This document shows positions 32,720-42,298 of a DNA stretch of 64,000 nt, one piece after another. Each line of letters opens with the position of its first letter. Positions within the stretch are counted from its first letter, which is position 1. The stretch is from CP2-2F sp034432555 (GTDB lineage: Bacteria; Chloroflexota; Anaerolineae; Aggregatilineales; UBA2796). The stretch is taken from the NCBI GenBank assembly GCA_034432555.1, contig DAOUBW010000047.1, forward strand, positions 1 to 64,000. Reading direction: 5' to 3'. Below the pieces are notes generated by a model. That model saw only the letters and a program-made list of their open reading frames with translations. It searched no databases and was not told where the DNA came from. The translations under genes and the position numbers were made by a program.

Positions 32720-34342
32720 ATGCAGGCGGCAACTTCCCTCAACTGTGATGTGTTGGTTATTGGCGGCGGTGCGACAGGTGCCGGCGTCCTGCTCGATCTG
32801 GCACAGCGTGGTTTGCGCGTGGTACTGGCGGAGCAGAACGACATCGCTACTGGCACTTCAGGGCGCTATCACGGCTTGCTGCATTCCGGCGGACGCTACG
32901 CCGTGCGCGATCCGGAGTCGGCACGCGAATGCATTGAGGAAAATGCCATTGTCCGCCGCATTGCGCCGCATACCATTGAGGATACTGGCGGCTGGTTTGC
33001 GGCATTTCCACCTGATGATCCTGAGTACATTCCGCACTGGTTGGCGGGCTGTAAAGCGGTCGGCATTCCTACGGAGCCTGTTACATTGGCACAAGCGCTG
33101 AAGGAAGAGCCACATCTAAACCCAAGCGCGTATGCCATCTACCGTGTGCCGGATGCTGCCTGCGACTCCTTTGAGTTAGTGCATACACTCACTGAGGCAG
33201 CCGCCGCTCTGGGTGGCATCACGCTAAACTATCACCGCGTATGCAGCATTGAGAAAGCGGGCGGCAAGGTGATCGGCGCGCTGTTGGAGAATCGGCGTAA
33301 TGGCACACAGGTGCGCGTCCACGCCAATGCCATTGTGAACGCAGCAGGGCCTTGGGCAGGCGAGATTGCTAAATTGGTGGGCGCAGATATTCACATGACG
33401 CATGATCGTGGCATCATGGTGGCGATGAACGTGCGTTGGGTGAACACCATCATCAATCGCTTGGCAACGCCGGGCGATGGCGATATTTTGGTGCCAGTTG
33501 GCACCGTTTGCGTGATCGGCACCACCTCTGTCGTGATTGATCGCCCTGATGATCTGGATATTCCCGCCGAAGAAGTGACCCAAATGTTAGACGCCGCCGA
33601 AGTGATGATTCCAGACTTCCGCAAGGCGCGGGCGCTGCGTGCTTGGGCAGGCGTGCGCCCGCTCTATGATCCGCCGCAGAAGCGCGAAGGTGAGGCAGAA
33701 GGCGGCATCGGCGAAGATGGGCGCTTCATCACACGCTCATTCCGTGCGCTGAGCCATGCCGACGTTGGCGCGGCGGGAATGCTCTCGATTGTGGGCGGCA
33801 AGCTAACCACCTACCGCCAAATGGCAGAGAAGATTGCCGATGAAGTTTGCGATTATTTGGGCGTGCAGGCAGTTTGCCGCACTGCCGAAACCGCTTTGCC
33901 CAAACCGTCGTGGTTCAGCGGAAGCTCGCGCAGGCTGCACAGCATGACGCACCGCCTGCACCAACTAGAACACGCGCCCACGCATAACAACCTCATCTGC
34001 GAGTGCGAGATCGTCACCCGCGATCAGCTTGAGGCGGCGATCAAGGCGTCACCTGAGGGCGTCAGCCTTGACGACCTGCGCCGCGATCTGCGCTTGGGCA
34101 TGGGTCCTTGTCAGGCGGGCTTTTGCGGCTACCGCGCCGCGGGCGTGCTGGGTGAGACAGCCAACCTGCCGCCCGCCGAATCGGTTGCAGCACTGGCTAC
34201 CTTCATCCAAGAGCGCTTTCGCGGCAACCGTCCGCTGCTGTGGGGACACCAACTGCGCCAAGCGCTGCTGGACGAAATGATCTATCGCCGTGCGCTGGGC
34301 GTGCCAAGCCTTCAGCCTGAGGCGCACGCCACCAGCAACTAA
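32720..34342 (+). CDS. glpA: Anaerobic glycerol-3-phosphate dehydrogenase, subunit A
   Basis: FAD-dependent catalytic subunit, 540 residues, oxidising glycerol-3-phosphate to dihydroxyacetone phosphate and passing electrons to quinone with GlpB and GlpC. The FAD motif VIGGGATGAG is at about residues 13-22, and GTSGRYHGLLHSGGRYAVRD, NAAGPWAGEIA and GGKLTTYRQMAE follow. The C-terminal BFD-like [2Fe-2S] domain has CECE and MGPCQAGFCGYR cysteines. A -10-like TATAAT is at 32679-32684, but I see no convincing -35. First gene of glpABC; the start of glpB follows 13 bases after the stop. Confidence 0.93.
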   Translation: MQAATSLNCDVLVIGGGATGAGVLLDLAQRGLRVVLAEQNDIATGTSGRYHGLLHSGGRYAVRDPESARECIEENAIVRRIAPHTIEDTGGWFAAFPPDDPEYIPHWLAGCKAVGIPTEPVTLAQALKEEPHLNPSAYAIYRVPDAACDSFELVHTLTEAAAALGGITLNYHRVCSIEKAGGKVIGALLENRRNGTQVRVHANAIVNAAGPWAGEIAKLVGADIHMTHDRGIMVAMNVRWVNTIINRLATPGDGDILVPVGTVCVIGTTSVVIDRPDDLDIPAEEVTQMLDAAEVMIPDFRKARALRAWAGVRPLYDPPQKREGEAEGGIGEDGRFITRSFRALSHADVGAAGMLSIVGGKLTTYRQMAEKIADEVCDYLGVQAVCRTAETALPKPSWFSGSSRRLHSMTHRLHQLEHAPTHNNLICECEIVTRDQLEAAIKASPEGVSLDDLRRDLRLGMGPCQAGFCGYRAAGVLGETANLPPAESVAALATFIQERFRGNRPLLWGHQLRQALLDEMIYRRALGVPSLQPEAHATSN

Positions 34343-34355
34343 CAAGGATGCCAAC

Positions 34356-35582
34356 ATGGACGATCTTCTCATTATTGGCGCGGGCTGGGCGGGCTTAAGC
34401 GCTGCGGCGTTTGCTCTGCACAGGCAGCCGAACGCCAAAATACGCCTAGTTGCACAGGGCATTGGCTCGCCAATCGTCACGCCGAGCTGGCTCAGTGTGC
34501 TGGACTCGGCGACGGGCGACGTGCTGGCAGCCGTGCGCGATTTGATCCTGCGCCACCCTGATCATCCTTACGCGCTAGCAGGCACGGCAGCCTTAGAGTC
34601 GGCGCTGCGGCTGTTCGCACAGATCAGCGCGGAACTTGGCTTGGGCTACCGCGCCGAATTTCCACTACACAACACGCACGTCTTCACAGCGTTGGGCGCC
34701 TCGCAAACGCCAGCATTGCTGCCCATTGGCTATCAAGGTGCAGCCCAAGCAGGCGCGCAACCGCTTTTTGTAGGCTTTGCAGGCTGGCGTGATTACTATC
34801 CTGCCCTTTCGGGTGGTCATTTCGCCTTGATCACGCCGCCAATTGGCAACCGTCCGTGGGATTTAACGCCAACCGACTATGCGCGCTACTTTGATCAGCC
34901 TGCCTTCCGCGAGGCAATTGCCCATGCGCTGAAGCCGCATTTGAACGGCGCTACTTCGGTCGCTTTTCCTGCCGTGCTAGGCTTGGAACATCACACAGAG
35001 GTCGTGCAGGCTTTGCAAGAGCAGCTCGGCGTGCCAGTTTTTGAGCTGCCAACGCTGCCGCCCAGCGTTCCTGGCACGCGCCTGTTTAACGGGTTGCGGC
35101 GCTATTTGTTGGATCGGCGGGTGCGGCTGCAAGTTGGGCATCCGGTTGGGCGCGGCGTGCTGGAAGGCAGGCGCGTGTTGGGCGTGGAAGTTATCGCGGC
35201 GGGCAAGCCGCAGTTTTTCGGCGCGAAGGCGGTCATCTTGGCAACGGGCAATCTGTATGGGGGCGGCTTGTTCAGTGATGATTACGGGCGCGTGTGGGAA
35301 GGCATCTTTGGCATTCCTGTGCAACATGTGGCAGATCGGCAGCAGTGGTTTAACGCGCATATGCTTGACGAGCGCGGACATGCTGTGCATCATTTCGGTG
35401 TACGCGCCAACGCGCAGATGCAGCCACTCGGTGCGGATGGCACACCGTTGGCAGAAAACTTGTTTGTGGCAGGGCATATTATGGCGCATCCCGATGACGC
35501 GCCTTCACCGTTTGAGACGGCGGAAGGCGTGGCGCTGGCGACTGCCTATCGCGCCGTTGAGTTAGCACTCATGCAGCCTTAA
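34356..35582 (+). CDS. glpB: Anaerobic glycerol-3-phosphate dehydrogenase, subunit B
   Basis: Flavoprotein subunit of 408 residues. MDDLLIIGAGWAGLSAAAFAL gives the FAD/FMN dinucleotide-binding motif, and the C-terminal VKAVILATGNLYGGGLFSDDYG-like stretch (AVILATGNLYGGG) is a family trait; LFVAGHIMAHPDD near the end binds flavin. The ATG at 34356 has AAGGA seven bases upstream; the open frame from 34290 adds non-family residues overlapping glpA. GlpB usually links GlpA to the iron-sulfur subunit GlpC, which is next in the operon. Confidence 0.88.
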   Translation: MDDLLIIGAGWAGLSAAAFALHRQPNAKIRLVAQGIGSPIVTPSWLSVLDSATGDVLAAVRDLILRHPDHPYALAGTAALESALRLFAQISAELGLGYRAEFPLHNTHVFTALGASQTPALLPIGYQGAAQAGAQPLFVGFAGWRDYYPALSGGHFALITPPIGNRPWDLTPTDYARYFDQPAFREAIAHALKPHLNGATSVAFPAVLGLEHHTEVVQALQEQLGVPVFELPTLPPSVPGTRLFNGLRRYLLDRRVRLQVGHPVGRGVLEGRRVLGVEVIAAGKPQFFGAKAVILATGNLYGGGLFSDDYGRVWEGIFGIPVQHVADRQQWFNAHMLDERGHAVHHFGVRANAQMQPLGADGTPLAENLFVAGHIMAHPDDAPSPFETAEGVALATAYRAVELALMQP

Positions 35583-35639
35583 AGCATAATAATGCGTTTC
35601 TTATACGCGATCCGTATATTTTAGTGAATAATTGAGGTT

Positions 35640-36953
35640 ATGGTGACTGAACTGCGCGAACTTCCCTACCTGCAAGAGACGCCTTTCACAGCCGATCACT
35701 GCCTGAAGTGCAACATCTGCACACAGGCGTGTCCGGTTGTGCCAGTGACCGATCGCTTTCCGGGACCGAAGACCGTCGGACCGCAGGCACAGCGCTTCCG
35801 CGATCCTGATCTGCCTTCACCTGATCACTCGGTGGATTACTGCTCAGGCTGCGGCATCTGCACGTTGGTTTGCCCGCACGGCGTGCGCGTCATGGAGATC
35901 AACACGCAGGCGAAGGCGCAGTTGGCTGCCGCGAAGGGCTTTAGCCTGCGGAATTGGGTGCTTGGGCATAACGCTTGGTGGGGTGTGCTTGGCACGCCGT
36001 TCGCGCCGCTGCTGAATTGGATGTTTCGCTTCAAGCCGTTCCGTTGGGTAGCGGAAAAAACGCTCGGCATCTCGGCGCGGGCAGCCTTCCCAACCTGGGC
36101 GGGCTACACCTTTCGCGGTTGGTGGCGCCGACGCCAGAAGCACCTTGCTGTGCCTGCAGAAGATACGCGCCCTGTGGTCGTTTATTATCACGGGTGCAGC
36201 ACCAATAGCTACGAGCCGCGCATTGGCAAACTTGCCGTGCAAATCTTGGAGCATAACGGCTTTCGCGTGGTAGTGCCGCCGCAAGCCTGTTGCGGTCTGC
36301 CGCTGCAATCCAACGGACTGTTTGTGGAAGCGCGGCAGTTTGCGCGAAAGAACACAGACGCACTCGCCGATTATGCGCGGCGCGGCATCCCGATTGTGGG
36401 CACCTCTGGCAGCTGCATCATGGCGCTGAAAGGCGATTATGAGCATGTGCTAGGGCTGCACGATGCAGATACGAAGGCTTTGGCAAGTGGCATCTATGAT
36501 ATTTCGGAGTTCTTGTGGAATCTGCATCGGCAAGGCAAACTTAAGACAGATTTTCGTCCAGTGAGCGCCTTTCCGCCTGAAGTGCGCGCCCTGATTGGTG
36601 ATTCAATCGTGCCGTACCATGCGCCCTGCCAACTGAAGGCGCACGGCATGGGACGCCCGGCGCTCGATCTGCTCGATCTGATTCCAGAGCTGCGCGCCGT
36701 CGAAATGGATGCCGAATGCTGCGGCATCGCTGGCACGTATGGCTACAAAGCGGAAAAGCGCCAAATTGCCGAAGAGGTGGGCGCGCCGCTATTCCGCCGC
36801 ATCCGCGAGAGTGGCGCACGGCTTGCTGTCTGTGATACTGAAACTTGCCGCTGGCACATCGCGCAGATGAGCGGCGCACATGTCCTTCATCCGGTGGAGC
36901 TTTTGGCGCACGCCTACGGCATTACGCCTGATTCGCCCGCCGTTTCTGTTTAG
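35640..36953 (+). CDS. glpC: Anaerobic glycerol-3-phosphate dehydrogenase, subunit C (iron-sulfur)
   Basis: 437 residues, the membrane-associated electron carrier of the complex. Two [4Fe-4S] motifs at the N-terminus, CLKCNICTQACP (about 22-33) and CSGCGICTLVCP (about 68-79), and two CCG-type domains (PQACCGLPLQ and DAECCGIAGTYG) that bind a further cluster or quinone site. The ATG at 35640 has GAGG only two bases upstream; the next codon, GTG at 35643, has better spacing and may be the real start. It follows glpB by 57 bases and precedes ftsH by 16. Confidence 0.92.
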   Translation: MVTELRELPYLQETPFTADHCLKCNICTQACPVVPVTDRFPGPKTVGPQAQRFRDPDLPSPDHSVDYCSGCGICTLVCPHGVRVMEINTQAKAQLAAAKGFSLRNWVLGHNAWWGVLGTPFAPLLNWMFRFKPFRWVAEKTLGISARAAFPTWAGYTFRGWWRRRQKHLAVPAEDTRPVVVYYHGCSTNSYEPRIGKLAVQILEHNGFRVVVPPQACCGLPLQSNGLFVEARQFARKNTDALADYARRGIPIVGTSGSCIMALKGDYEHVLGLHDADTKALASGIYDISEFLWNLHRQGKLKTDFRPVSAFPPEVRALIGDSIVPYHAPCQLKAHGMGRPALDLLDLIPELRAVEMDAECCGIAGTYGYKAEKRQIAEEVGAPLFRRIRESGARLAVCDTETCRWHIAQMSGAHVLHPVELLAHAYGITPDSPAVSV

Positions 36954-36969
36954 TGGGAGAAGTTACACG

Positions 36970-38919
36970 ATGTCTAACATGCAAAAACCACCTAAGAACA
37001 CGCCACCGGAGCGCGACCCAAACGGCGATCCGCAAGGGCAGCAGCCAATGCGCCCACCGATCCCGAATTGGGTTGTGATCGCGCTGCTGGTTGGCTTTGG
37101 TGTGCTGTTCCTAACACGCATTCCGTCCATTGTGGGCGATCCGGCTGGCTCTGCCATTGAAGTGCCATACTCTACCTTCCGCGCTCAGGTGGACGCTAAC
37201 AATGTCCAGCGCGTTGAGATGCGTGGTTCGCAGATTATAGGGCGCTTCCGCAGCGAGGTAGCGGTCACGTCAGCTGATCTGGGCGCCGCGACGGCGCGGC
37301 GCAGCAGTGTGCTATTCTTCAGCACCATCCTGCCGCCTATCGAAGACCGCGAGTTGCTGCCTAAGCTGAATGCAAACGGCGTGACTGTAGTTGCCAATGA
37401 TCCATCGCCTTCAACACTGCTGTTGTTGCTGCTTAACTGGGGTCCGCTGATCCTAATCGGCTTGCTGCTCTTTTGGTCGTTCAGCCGTGCGCGCCAGCAA
37501 CAGAGCGGAATTTTCAACTTTGGGCAGACGCGTGCGCGCCGCTATAACGAAGAAAAGCCACAGATCACCTTTGTGGATGTGGCAGGCGAAGATGCCGCTA
37601 AAGCTGAACTGACCGAAATGGTAGACTTCCTGAAAGACCCTGACAAGTACATTCGGCTTGGCGCACGCATCCCGCGTGGCGTGCTGCTGATCGGACCACC
37701 CGGCACGGGTAAGACTCTGCTGGCAAAGGCAGTCGCTGGCGAGGCAAAAGTGCCGTTCTTCTCGCTGTCTGCCTCTGAATTTGTGGAGATGTTCGTTGGC
37801 GTGGGCGCCTCGCGTGTGCGCGATTTGTTCACCCGTGCCAAGGCAGCCGCGCCCTCCATCGTCTTCATTGACGAAATTGACGCGGTTGGGCGTCAGCGCG
37901 GTGCAGGGCTGGGCGGCGGCAACGATGAGCGCGAGCAGACCCTCAACCAACTCTTGGTGGAGATGGACGGCTTCGATGCCCGCGAAACCGTGATCGTGAT
38001 GGCTGCCACCAACCGCCCCGATGTACTCGACCCTGCACTGCTGCGCCCTGGTCGCTTTGACCGCCAAGTGACGGTTGATCTGCCAGATCGGGCAGGACGT
38101 GAGGCGATCCTGAAGGTGCATACCCGTGATATCCCACTCTCACATGACGTGCGGCTGGACATTCTGGCAGGTGCTACCATTGGCTTCAGCGGCGCAGATT
38201 TGGCAAACCTTGCCAACGAGGCGGCGCTCTCGGCAGCGCGCAACGGGCGTGAGCGCGTCATTCAGCGTGACTTTGAGCTGGCGCTTGATCGCATCATTTT
38301 GGGCAGCGAGCGTCCGCCGCTCTCTAACGAGCATGAGCGCCGCACCGTCGCCATTCATGAGGCAGGTCATGCGTTGGTCGCTGCGCTGACGCCTGAGGCG
38401 GATCCGGTGATCAAGGTGACTATCGTTCCGCGTGGACGTGCCTTAGGCGTCACCCAGAGTATGCCCAGCGATGATCGGCGCAACTATACCAAAGAATACC
38501 TCTTTGCGCGCTTGGTTGTGCTGATGGGTGGACGCAGTGCCGAAGAAGTGGTTCTGAGCCAGATCACCAGCGGTGCAGAGAACGACCTGCGCGTTGCGAC
38601 GCGCCTTGCCCGTGATATGGTTGCTCAGCTTGGCATGAACGATGAACTCGGTCCCGTCAACTACGGGGACTCGGATCGGCAGCCATTCTTGGGCTACAGC
38701 ATAGCGCAGCCGCGTGTCTATAGTGAAGAGACTGCCTCACTGATTGACCGTGAAACCAAGCGCCTTGTGGAGCAAGCACATAACCGTGCGCGCCAGCTCT
38801 GCCGCGAGAACCGCCACTTGCTGGAAGCGCTTGCCGATGCGCTGATGACGCACGAGATCATTGATCAGCAGCAGGTGATGGACATCCTAAAGCCTGCTCT
38901 GCCCATCGCTGGGGACTAA
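36970..38919 (+). CDS. ftsH: ATP-dependent zinc metalloprotease FtsH
   Basis: 649-residue membrane-bound AAA+ protease that degrades misfolded membrane and regulatory proteins. Two membrane helices (about 33-50 and 150-170) enclose an extracytoplasmic domain; the AAA domain has Walker A GPPGTGKT (242-249), Walker B FIDEIDAVG and the SRH region NRPDVLDPALLRPGRFDR. The protease domain has HEAGH (463-467) and the third zinc ligand Asp539 in SGAENDLR. All key residues are present. The start at 36970 is chosen because the upstream open frame overlaps glpC. The N-terminus is proline-rich and about 30 residues longer than in E. coli. Confidence 0.97.
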   Translation: MSNMQKPPKNTPPERDPNGDPQGQQPMRPPIPNWVVIALLVGFGVLFLTRIPSIVGDPAGSAIEVPYSTFRAQVDANNVQRVEMRGSQIIGRFRSEVAVTSADLGAATARRSSVLFFSTILPPIEDRELLPKLNANGVTVVANDPSPSTLLLLLLNWGPLILIGLLLFWSFSRARQQQSGIFNFGQTRARRYNEEKPQITFVDVAGEDAAKAELTEMVDFLKDPDKYIRLGARIPRGVLLIGPPGTGKTLLAKAVAGEAKVPFFSLSASEFVEMFVGVGASRVRDLFTRAKAAAPSIVFIDEIDAVGRQRGAGLGGGNDEREQTLNQLLVEMDGFDARETVIVMAATNRPDVLDPALLRPGRFDRQVTVDLPDRAGREAILKVHTRDIPLSHDVRLDILAGATIGFSGADLANLANEAALSAARNGRERVIQRDFELALDRIILGSERPPLSNEHERRTVAIHEAGHALVAALTPEADPVIKVTIVPRGRALGVTQSMPSDDRRNYTKEYLFARLVVLMGGRSAEEVVLSQITSGAENDLRVATRLARDMVAQLGMNDELGPVNYGDSDRQPFLGYSIAQPRVYSEETASLIDRETKRLVEQAHNRARQLCRENRHLLEALADALMTHEIIDQQQVMDILKPALPIAGD

Positions 38920-38938
38920 ATTCCTGAAAATGTTTGCT

Positions 38939-38965
38939 CACGGGTCGGATAAAATCCGACCCGTG
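38939..38965. terminator. Hairpin between ftsH and the alcohol dehydrogenase gene
   Basis: Perfect 12-bp stem CACGGGTCGGAT and ATCCGACCCGTG with an AAA loop between converging genes. There is no strong T-run next to the stem on either strand. Confidence 0.65.
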
Positions 38966-38983
38966 ACGCACTTGGCAGCTTTT

Positions 38984-40030
38984 TTAGCGCAGACTAGGCA
39001 GCACTGCCAATTTGATCACCTCACTGCGCGCCATACGATTTAAGCCATCTTCCACCTCACGCAGCGGAATTTCGCCGTTGATCATCGGCTTCACGTTTAC
39101 TTGCCCGCTGATCAGCATGTTGAGTGCTTGCTCAACGGTGCGCGGTGTGTGATGAAAAACGCCTTTCAACGTTATCTCATCGTAATGAACATGTGTCGCA
39201 TCAAAGCTGACTTGTGTGCCGCCGGGCAAGCCGCTGAACAACACCACGGTTGCCGCTGGGCGCGCCATTTGGCTGGCGATCTGCCAGGTTTCGGCGCTGC
39301 CGGCAGCCTCAATGACCACATCCGCGCCGCGCCCTTCCGTTAGCGCTTTCACGGCTGCCACGGCATCCGTATCTAAGGTGCTGATCGTCTCATCCGCGCC
39401 GACTTGCCTTGCCACTTCAAGGCGCCCGTGTGCGCGCCCAACAGCAATCACCCGTGAGGCGCCCATCGCCTTCGCCAGCTGGATTTGCATAAGCCCTTGC
39501 GCGCCGCTGCCAACGATGGCAACGGTATCGCCCAGCGCCACCTCTGCATAGTTGATGCACAACACCGCACACGCCAACGGCTCAATGAAGGCTGCTTCGG
39601 CAAACGACAGATGGTCAGGTATTTTGTGCATATTCATGCTGACGATATGCGGCGGCACGCGCAGATACTCGGCGTAAGTTCCCCAGTTGAAGCGCGACTC
39701 TAAATGTTGGCAGAGCTGCGGCTTGCCACGCCGACAGTAGTAGCAGGCGCCGCATGGCGCAGAGTTAGCAGCCGTCACGCGGTCGCCTTCTTTGAAGCCC
39801 TGCACGCCTTCGCCAATTGCCATGATGGTACCTGCCCACTCATGCCCAAAAGGCATGGGCGGCTTAAAGAGTTTGTGTCCGCGCTTGTATGCCTTCAAAT
39901 CCGTGCCGCAAGTGGTTGCTGCGCCCACTTTCACAATCACTTCACCTTCAGCGGGCTGCGGAATCGGCACTTCGCGCAACTCAAGCTGCCCTGCACCCAA
40001 GAAAAACACACCTTGCATGGTCTGAGTCAT
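38984..40030 (-). CDS. Zinc-dependent medium-chain alcohol/polyol dehydrogenase
   Basis: 348 residues, MDR superfamily, probably NAD(P)+-dependent. Catalytic zinc ligands are in TTCGTDLKAY and FGHEWAGTI (with GHE), and the structural zinc loop is CGACYYCRRGKPQLC. The Rossmann motif VAIVGSGAQGLMQIQLAKAMGA is near 170-190. Threonine, sorbitol and related dehydrogenases share this layout; the substrate is not determined. The gene is a single unit, converging on ftsH and divergent from the glycosyltransferase. Confidence 0.88.
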   Translation of the reverse strand: MTQTMQGVFFLGAGQLELREVPIPQPAEGEVIVKVGAATTCGTDLKAYKRGHKLFKPPMPFGHEWAGTIMAIGEGVQGFKEGDRVTAANSAPCGACYYCRRGKPQLCQHLESRFNWGTYAEYLRVPPHIVSMNMHKIPDHLSFAEAAFIEPLACAVLCINYAEVALGDTVAIVGSGAQGLMQIQLAKAMGASRVIAVGRAHGRLEVARQVGADETISTLDTDAVAAVKALTEGRGADVVIEAAGSAETWQIASQMARPAATVVLFSGLPGGTQVSFDATHVHYDEITLKGVFHHTPRTVEQALNMLISGQVNVKPMINGEIPLREVEDGLNRMARSEVIKLAVLPSLR

Positions 40031-40180
40031 TGTTGGTCGTCTTTTCTGCTAAGCGTCTCAATTGTCTGTATGCATCGTGATTCTAACATTCCCGAACCTG
40101 AACGGGCAAAAAGGGCAGCTTGCCTGTACAATTCTTCTGGAAGGCAGCATACATCACACAGTCATGGAGCAAGAACGCCA

Positions 40181-41341
40181 ATGCACATAGCGATCAACGC
40201 TTGGTTTTGGGATCAGGTTTACACGGGCAGCGGGCAGTACGTGCGCGAGTTGGTGCGCGCTCTGTGGCGGCTGCGTCAGGCAGAAACGCAGTATGCTGAT
40301 CTCAAACTTTCCTTGATCATGCCCAACCGCGCTCAGCCTGCTGCCGATGTGCCTGAGGGTGTGCAGGTTGTGCGTGTGCGCGTTGGCAACGGTCAGCTTG
40401 GTAAGGTCTGGTTTGAACAGCGCACCTTCCCAAGCGTGGCAGGGCAGCTTGGCGCACAGATCGCGCATGTGCCGTATTGGGCAGCGCCGCTTAGCTCACC
40501 AATGCGCCTTGTGGTGACTGTGCATGACGTTATTCCGCTGAGTATGCCCGTCTATCAGGGTGGCTTAGGCGCACGGCTCTACTTTAGCCTTGTGCGCGCT
40601 TCGGCGGCAGGCGTGGCGCATATCATCACCGACTCTGAGTTCTCCAAGCAAGAGATCGTGGGGCATATCGGCGTGCCAGCCGAGATGGTGACCGCTATTC
40701 CGTTGGCAACCTCAGAGGCGTTTCATCCACGCTTGGGCGCAGAGCGCGACGCCGAAGTGCGCCGCAAATATAACCTACCTGAAGGGTACGCGCTTTATTT
40801 GGGCGGTTTTGATGTGCGAAAGAATCTGCGTGCCTTGATTGCTGCCTACACCTACGTCGGACCTTCGGTTGGCGAAGAATATCCATTGGTGCTGGCGGGC
40901 AAAGCACCTGAACAGTGGGGAACAACGCGTTTCCCTGATCTGCCTGCTGAGATTGCAGCGCGCCCAGGCTTAGATCAATGGATACGCTGGATCGGCGCTG
41001 TAGCAGAGGAAGATAAGCCCGCGCTCTACCGCATGGCGCGCCTTTTCGTGATGCCCAGCCGCTATGAAGGCTTTGGCTTTGGCGTTTTGGAGGCGATGGC
41101 ATGTGGGACGCCGGTGGTGGCAGCCAACGCCTCATCACTCTCGGAAGTGGCCGGCGAGGCTGCCTACCTCGTTTCGCCCGACGACTCGCGGCAGCTAGGT
41201 GGCGCAATTATTGCCGTGTTGATTCAAGATGACTTGCACGCCAGCTTGCGGAATCTAGGCTTGGCACGCGCCACCAACTTTAGCTGGGAACGTACCGCCC
41301 GCGAGACCTACACCATTTATGAGCAGGTCTTAGCGCGGTAG
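40181..41341 (+). CDS. Glycosyltransferase family 4 protein
   Basis: 386 residues, GT-B fold. The N-terminus MHIAINAWFWDQVYTGSGQY has the acceptor-domain pattern, the middle has VTVHDVIPL and IITDSEFSKQEIV, and the C-terminal domain has YALYLGGFDVRKNLRAL, then SRYEGFGFGVLEAMACGTPVVAA with the E-x7-E nucleotide-sugar motif. The donor is probably a UDP- or GDP-sugar, with envelope or exopolysaccharide as product. The ATG at 40181 was chosen because the open frame continues 159 codons upstream into sequence complementary to the alcohol dehydrogenase gene. GGAG lies 11 bases before it. Orphan: no other polysaccharide genes are adjacent. Confidence 0.92.
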   Translation: MHIAINAWFWDQVYTGSGQYVRELVRALWRLRQAETQYADLKLSLIMPNRAQPAADVPEGVQVVRVRVGNGQLGKVWFEQRTFPSVAGQLGAQIAHVPYWAAPLSSPMRLVVTVHDVIPLSMPVYQGGLGARLYFSLVRASAAGVAHIITDSEFSKQEIVGHIGVPAEMVTAIPLATSEAFHPRLGAERDAEVRRKYNLPEGYALYLGGFDVRKNLRALIAAYTYVGPSVGEEYPLVLAGKAPEQWGTTRFPDLPAEIAARPGLDQWIRWIGAVAEEDKPALYRMARLFVMPSRYEGFGFGVLEAMACGTPVVAANASSLSEVAGEAAYLVSPDDSRQLGGAIIAVLIQDDLHASLRNLGLARATNFSWERTARETYTIYEQVLAR

Positions 41342-41357
41342 CGCTATTGCTGAGCGC

Positions 41358-42275
41358 CTAGAGATCGAATAGGCTGGCGCTGCCGAGCGCATCCTCAACC
41401 TGTTCGATCAGGCTATCATCTTCTAGTTCTTCGGCATACTTAAAAAGGCGTTCTAGCACACGGCGCGATTCGCCGCTGCCAATCTCGCCGAGCGACCAGA
41501 TCGCCATTTCGAGTGTCTGCCGATCTGCATCCACCACCAGCTTGCCGATCTGCGGGACTGCTTCCTCTAAGCCGAGTTCGCCGGCTGCGCGGATCGACTC
41601 AAAGCGGATAGCAGGATCATCGCTGCCTAGTTCGCGCAGTACAGCGTTTGCCCAACGCTCATCACAGGATTTGCCCATGGCGTAGATCGCTGCGGCGCGC
41701 AGCCGTGCATCGCCGTTTTGATAAGATTCCTGAATCATGTCCGCCACTTCAGGACGGCTGCTGTTGGCGATTGCCTCTAACGCACGGCAGCGCACGCGCA
41801 CATCCTCATCCGCATTATTGTAGAGTTTGAGCGCGATACGCTCAGCTTGCCGTGCCTGCATGGCGCTGAACTTGCCCAACTCTGCCTGCAAGATGAAGCG
41901 TCCCAGTGCGCCGACGGCAGCCGCACGCACTGTCGGCGAAGAGTCAATGGTTGCCATCGGCAGCAGGCGGTTCATCAGCTCTACAGATTCATCCATCCAA
42001 GAGGCCTCAATAGCAGCCTCGCGCAGGTTTTCATGCAAATCGGTGAGGGCAAGGCGTGTTACAGCGCTGAAATCGGTATCAAAGTCCGTTTCGCTCAAGG
42101 TCGTGATCTCACGCAGCACTTGGTGGCGCCGCGCCACTGGAATATTGCCCCACGCCTTGATGAGCGCTTGTTGTTCGGGTTCGCCCAAGTTGGAGAGCCG
42201 CCGCACCATCGCTTTGGTGATGGGCGTCTCGTCACCAATCAGGCTGCGGATTACGTCTTCAAATTTGATTGCCAT
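41358..42275 (-). CDS. HEAT-repeat protein
   Basis: 305 residues of alpha-solenoid repeats. Repeated signals such as REAAIEASW, PTVRAAAVGALGRF, DVRVRCRALEAIAN, ARLRAAAIYAMGK, PAIRFESIRAAGEL and EMAIWSLGEIGSG are typical HEAT/PBS-lyase-like units, about eight in all. Such proteins are scaffolds for protein interactions. The ATG at 42275 has AAGG seven bases upstream; a GTG two codons earlier is an alternative. It begins 24 bases after the site-2 protease stop on the same strand, so the two are likely cotranscribed; a role linked to the protease is possible but not shown. Confidence 0.85.
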   Translation of the reverse strand: MAIKFEDVIRSLIGDETPITKAMVRRLSNLGEPEQQALIKAWGNIPVARRHQVLREITTLSETDFDTDFSAVTRLALTDLHENLREAAIEASWMDESVELMNRLLPMATIDSSPTVRAAAVGALGRFILQAELGKFSAMQARQAERIALKLYNNADEDVRVRCRALEAIANSSRPEVADMIQESYQNGDARLRAAAIYAMGKSCDERWANAVLRELGSDDPAIRFESIRAAGELGLEEAVPQIGKLVVDADRQTLEMAIWSLGEIGSGESRRVLERLFKYAEELEDDSLIEQVEDALGSASLFDL

Positions 42276-42298
42276 CCTCACACCTTAGCTCTCTGTGT

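Noticed and set aside
37453..38121. 222-codon open frame opposite ftsH
   Set aside because: Antisense shadow of a well-conserved gene, with no domain of its own.
39704..41341. Glycosyltransferase start at 39704
   Set aside because: The first 159 codons are complementary to the alcohol dehydrogenase gene; the real fold begins at 40181.
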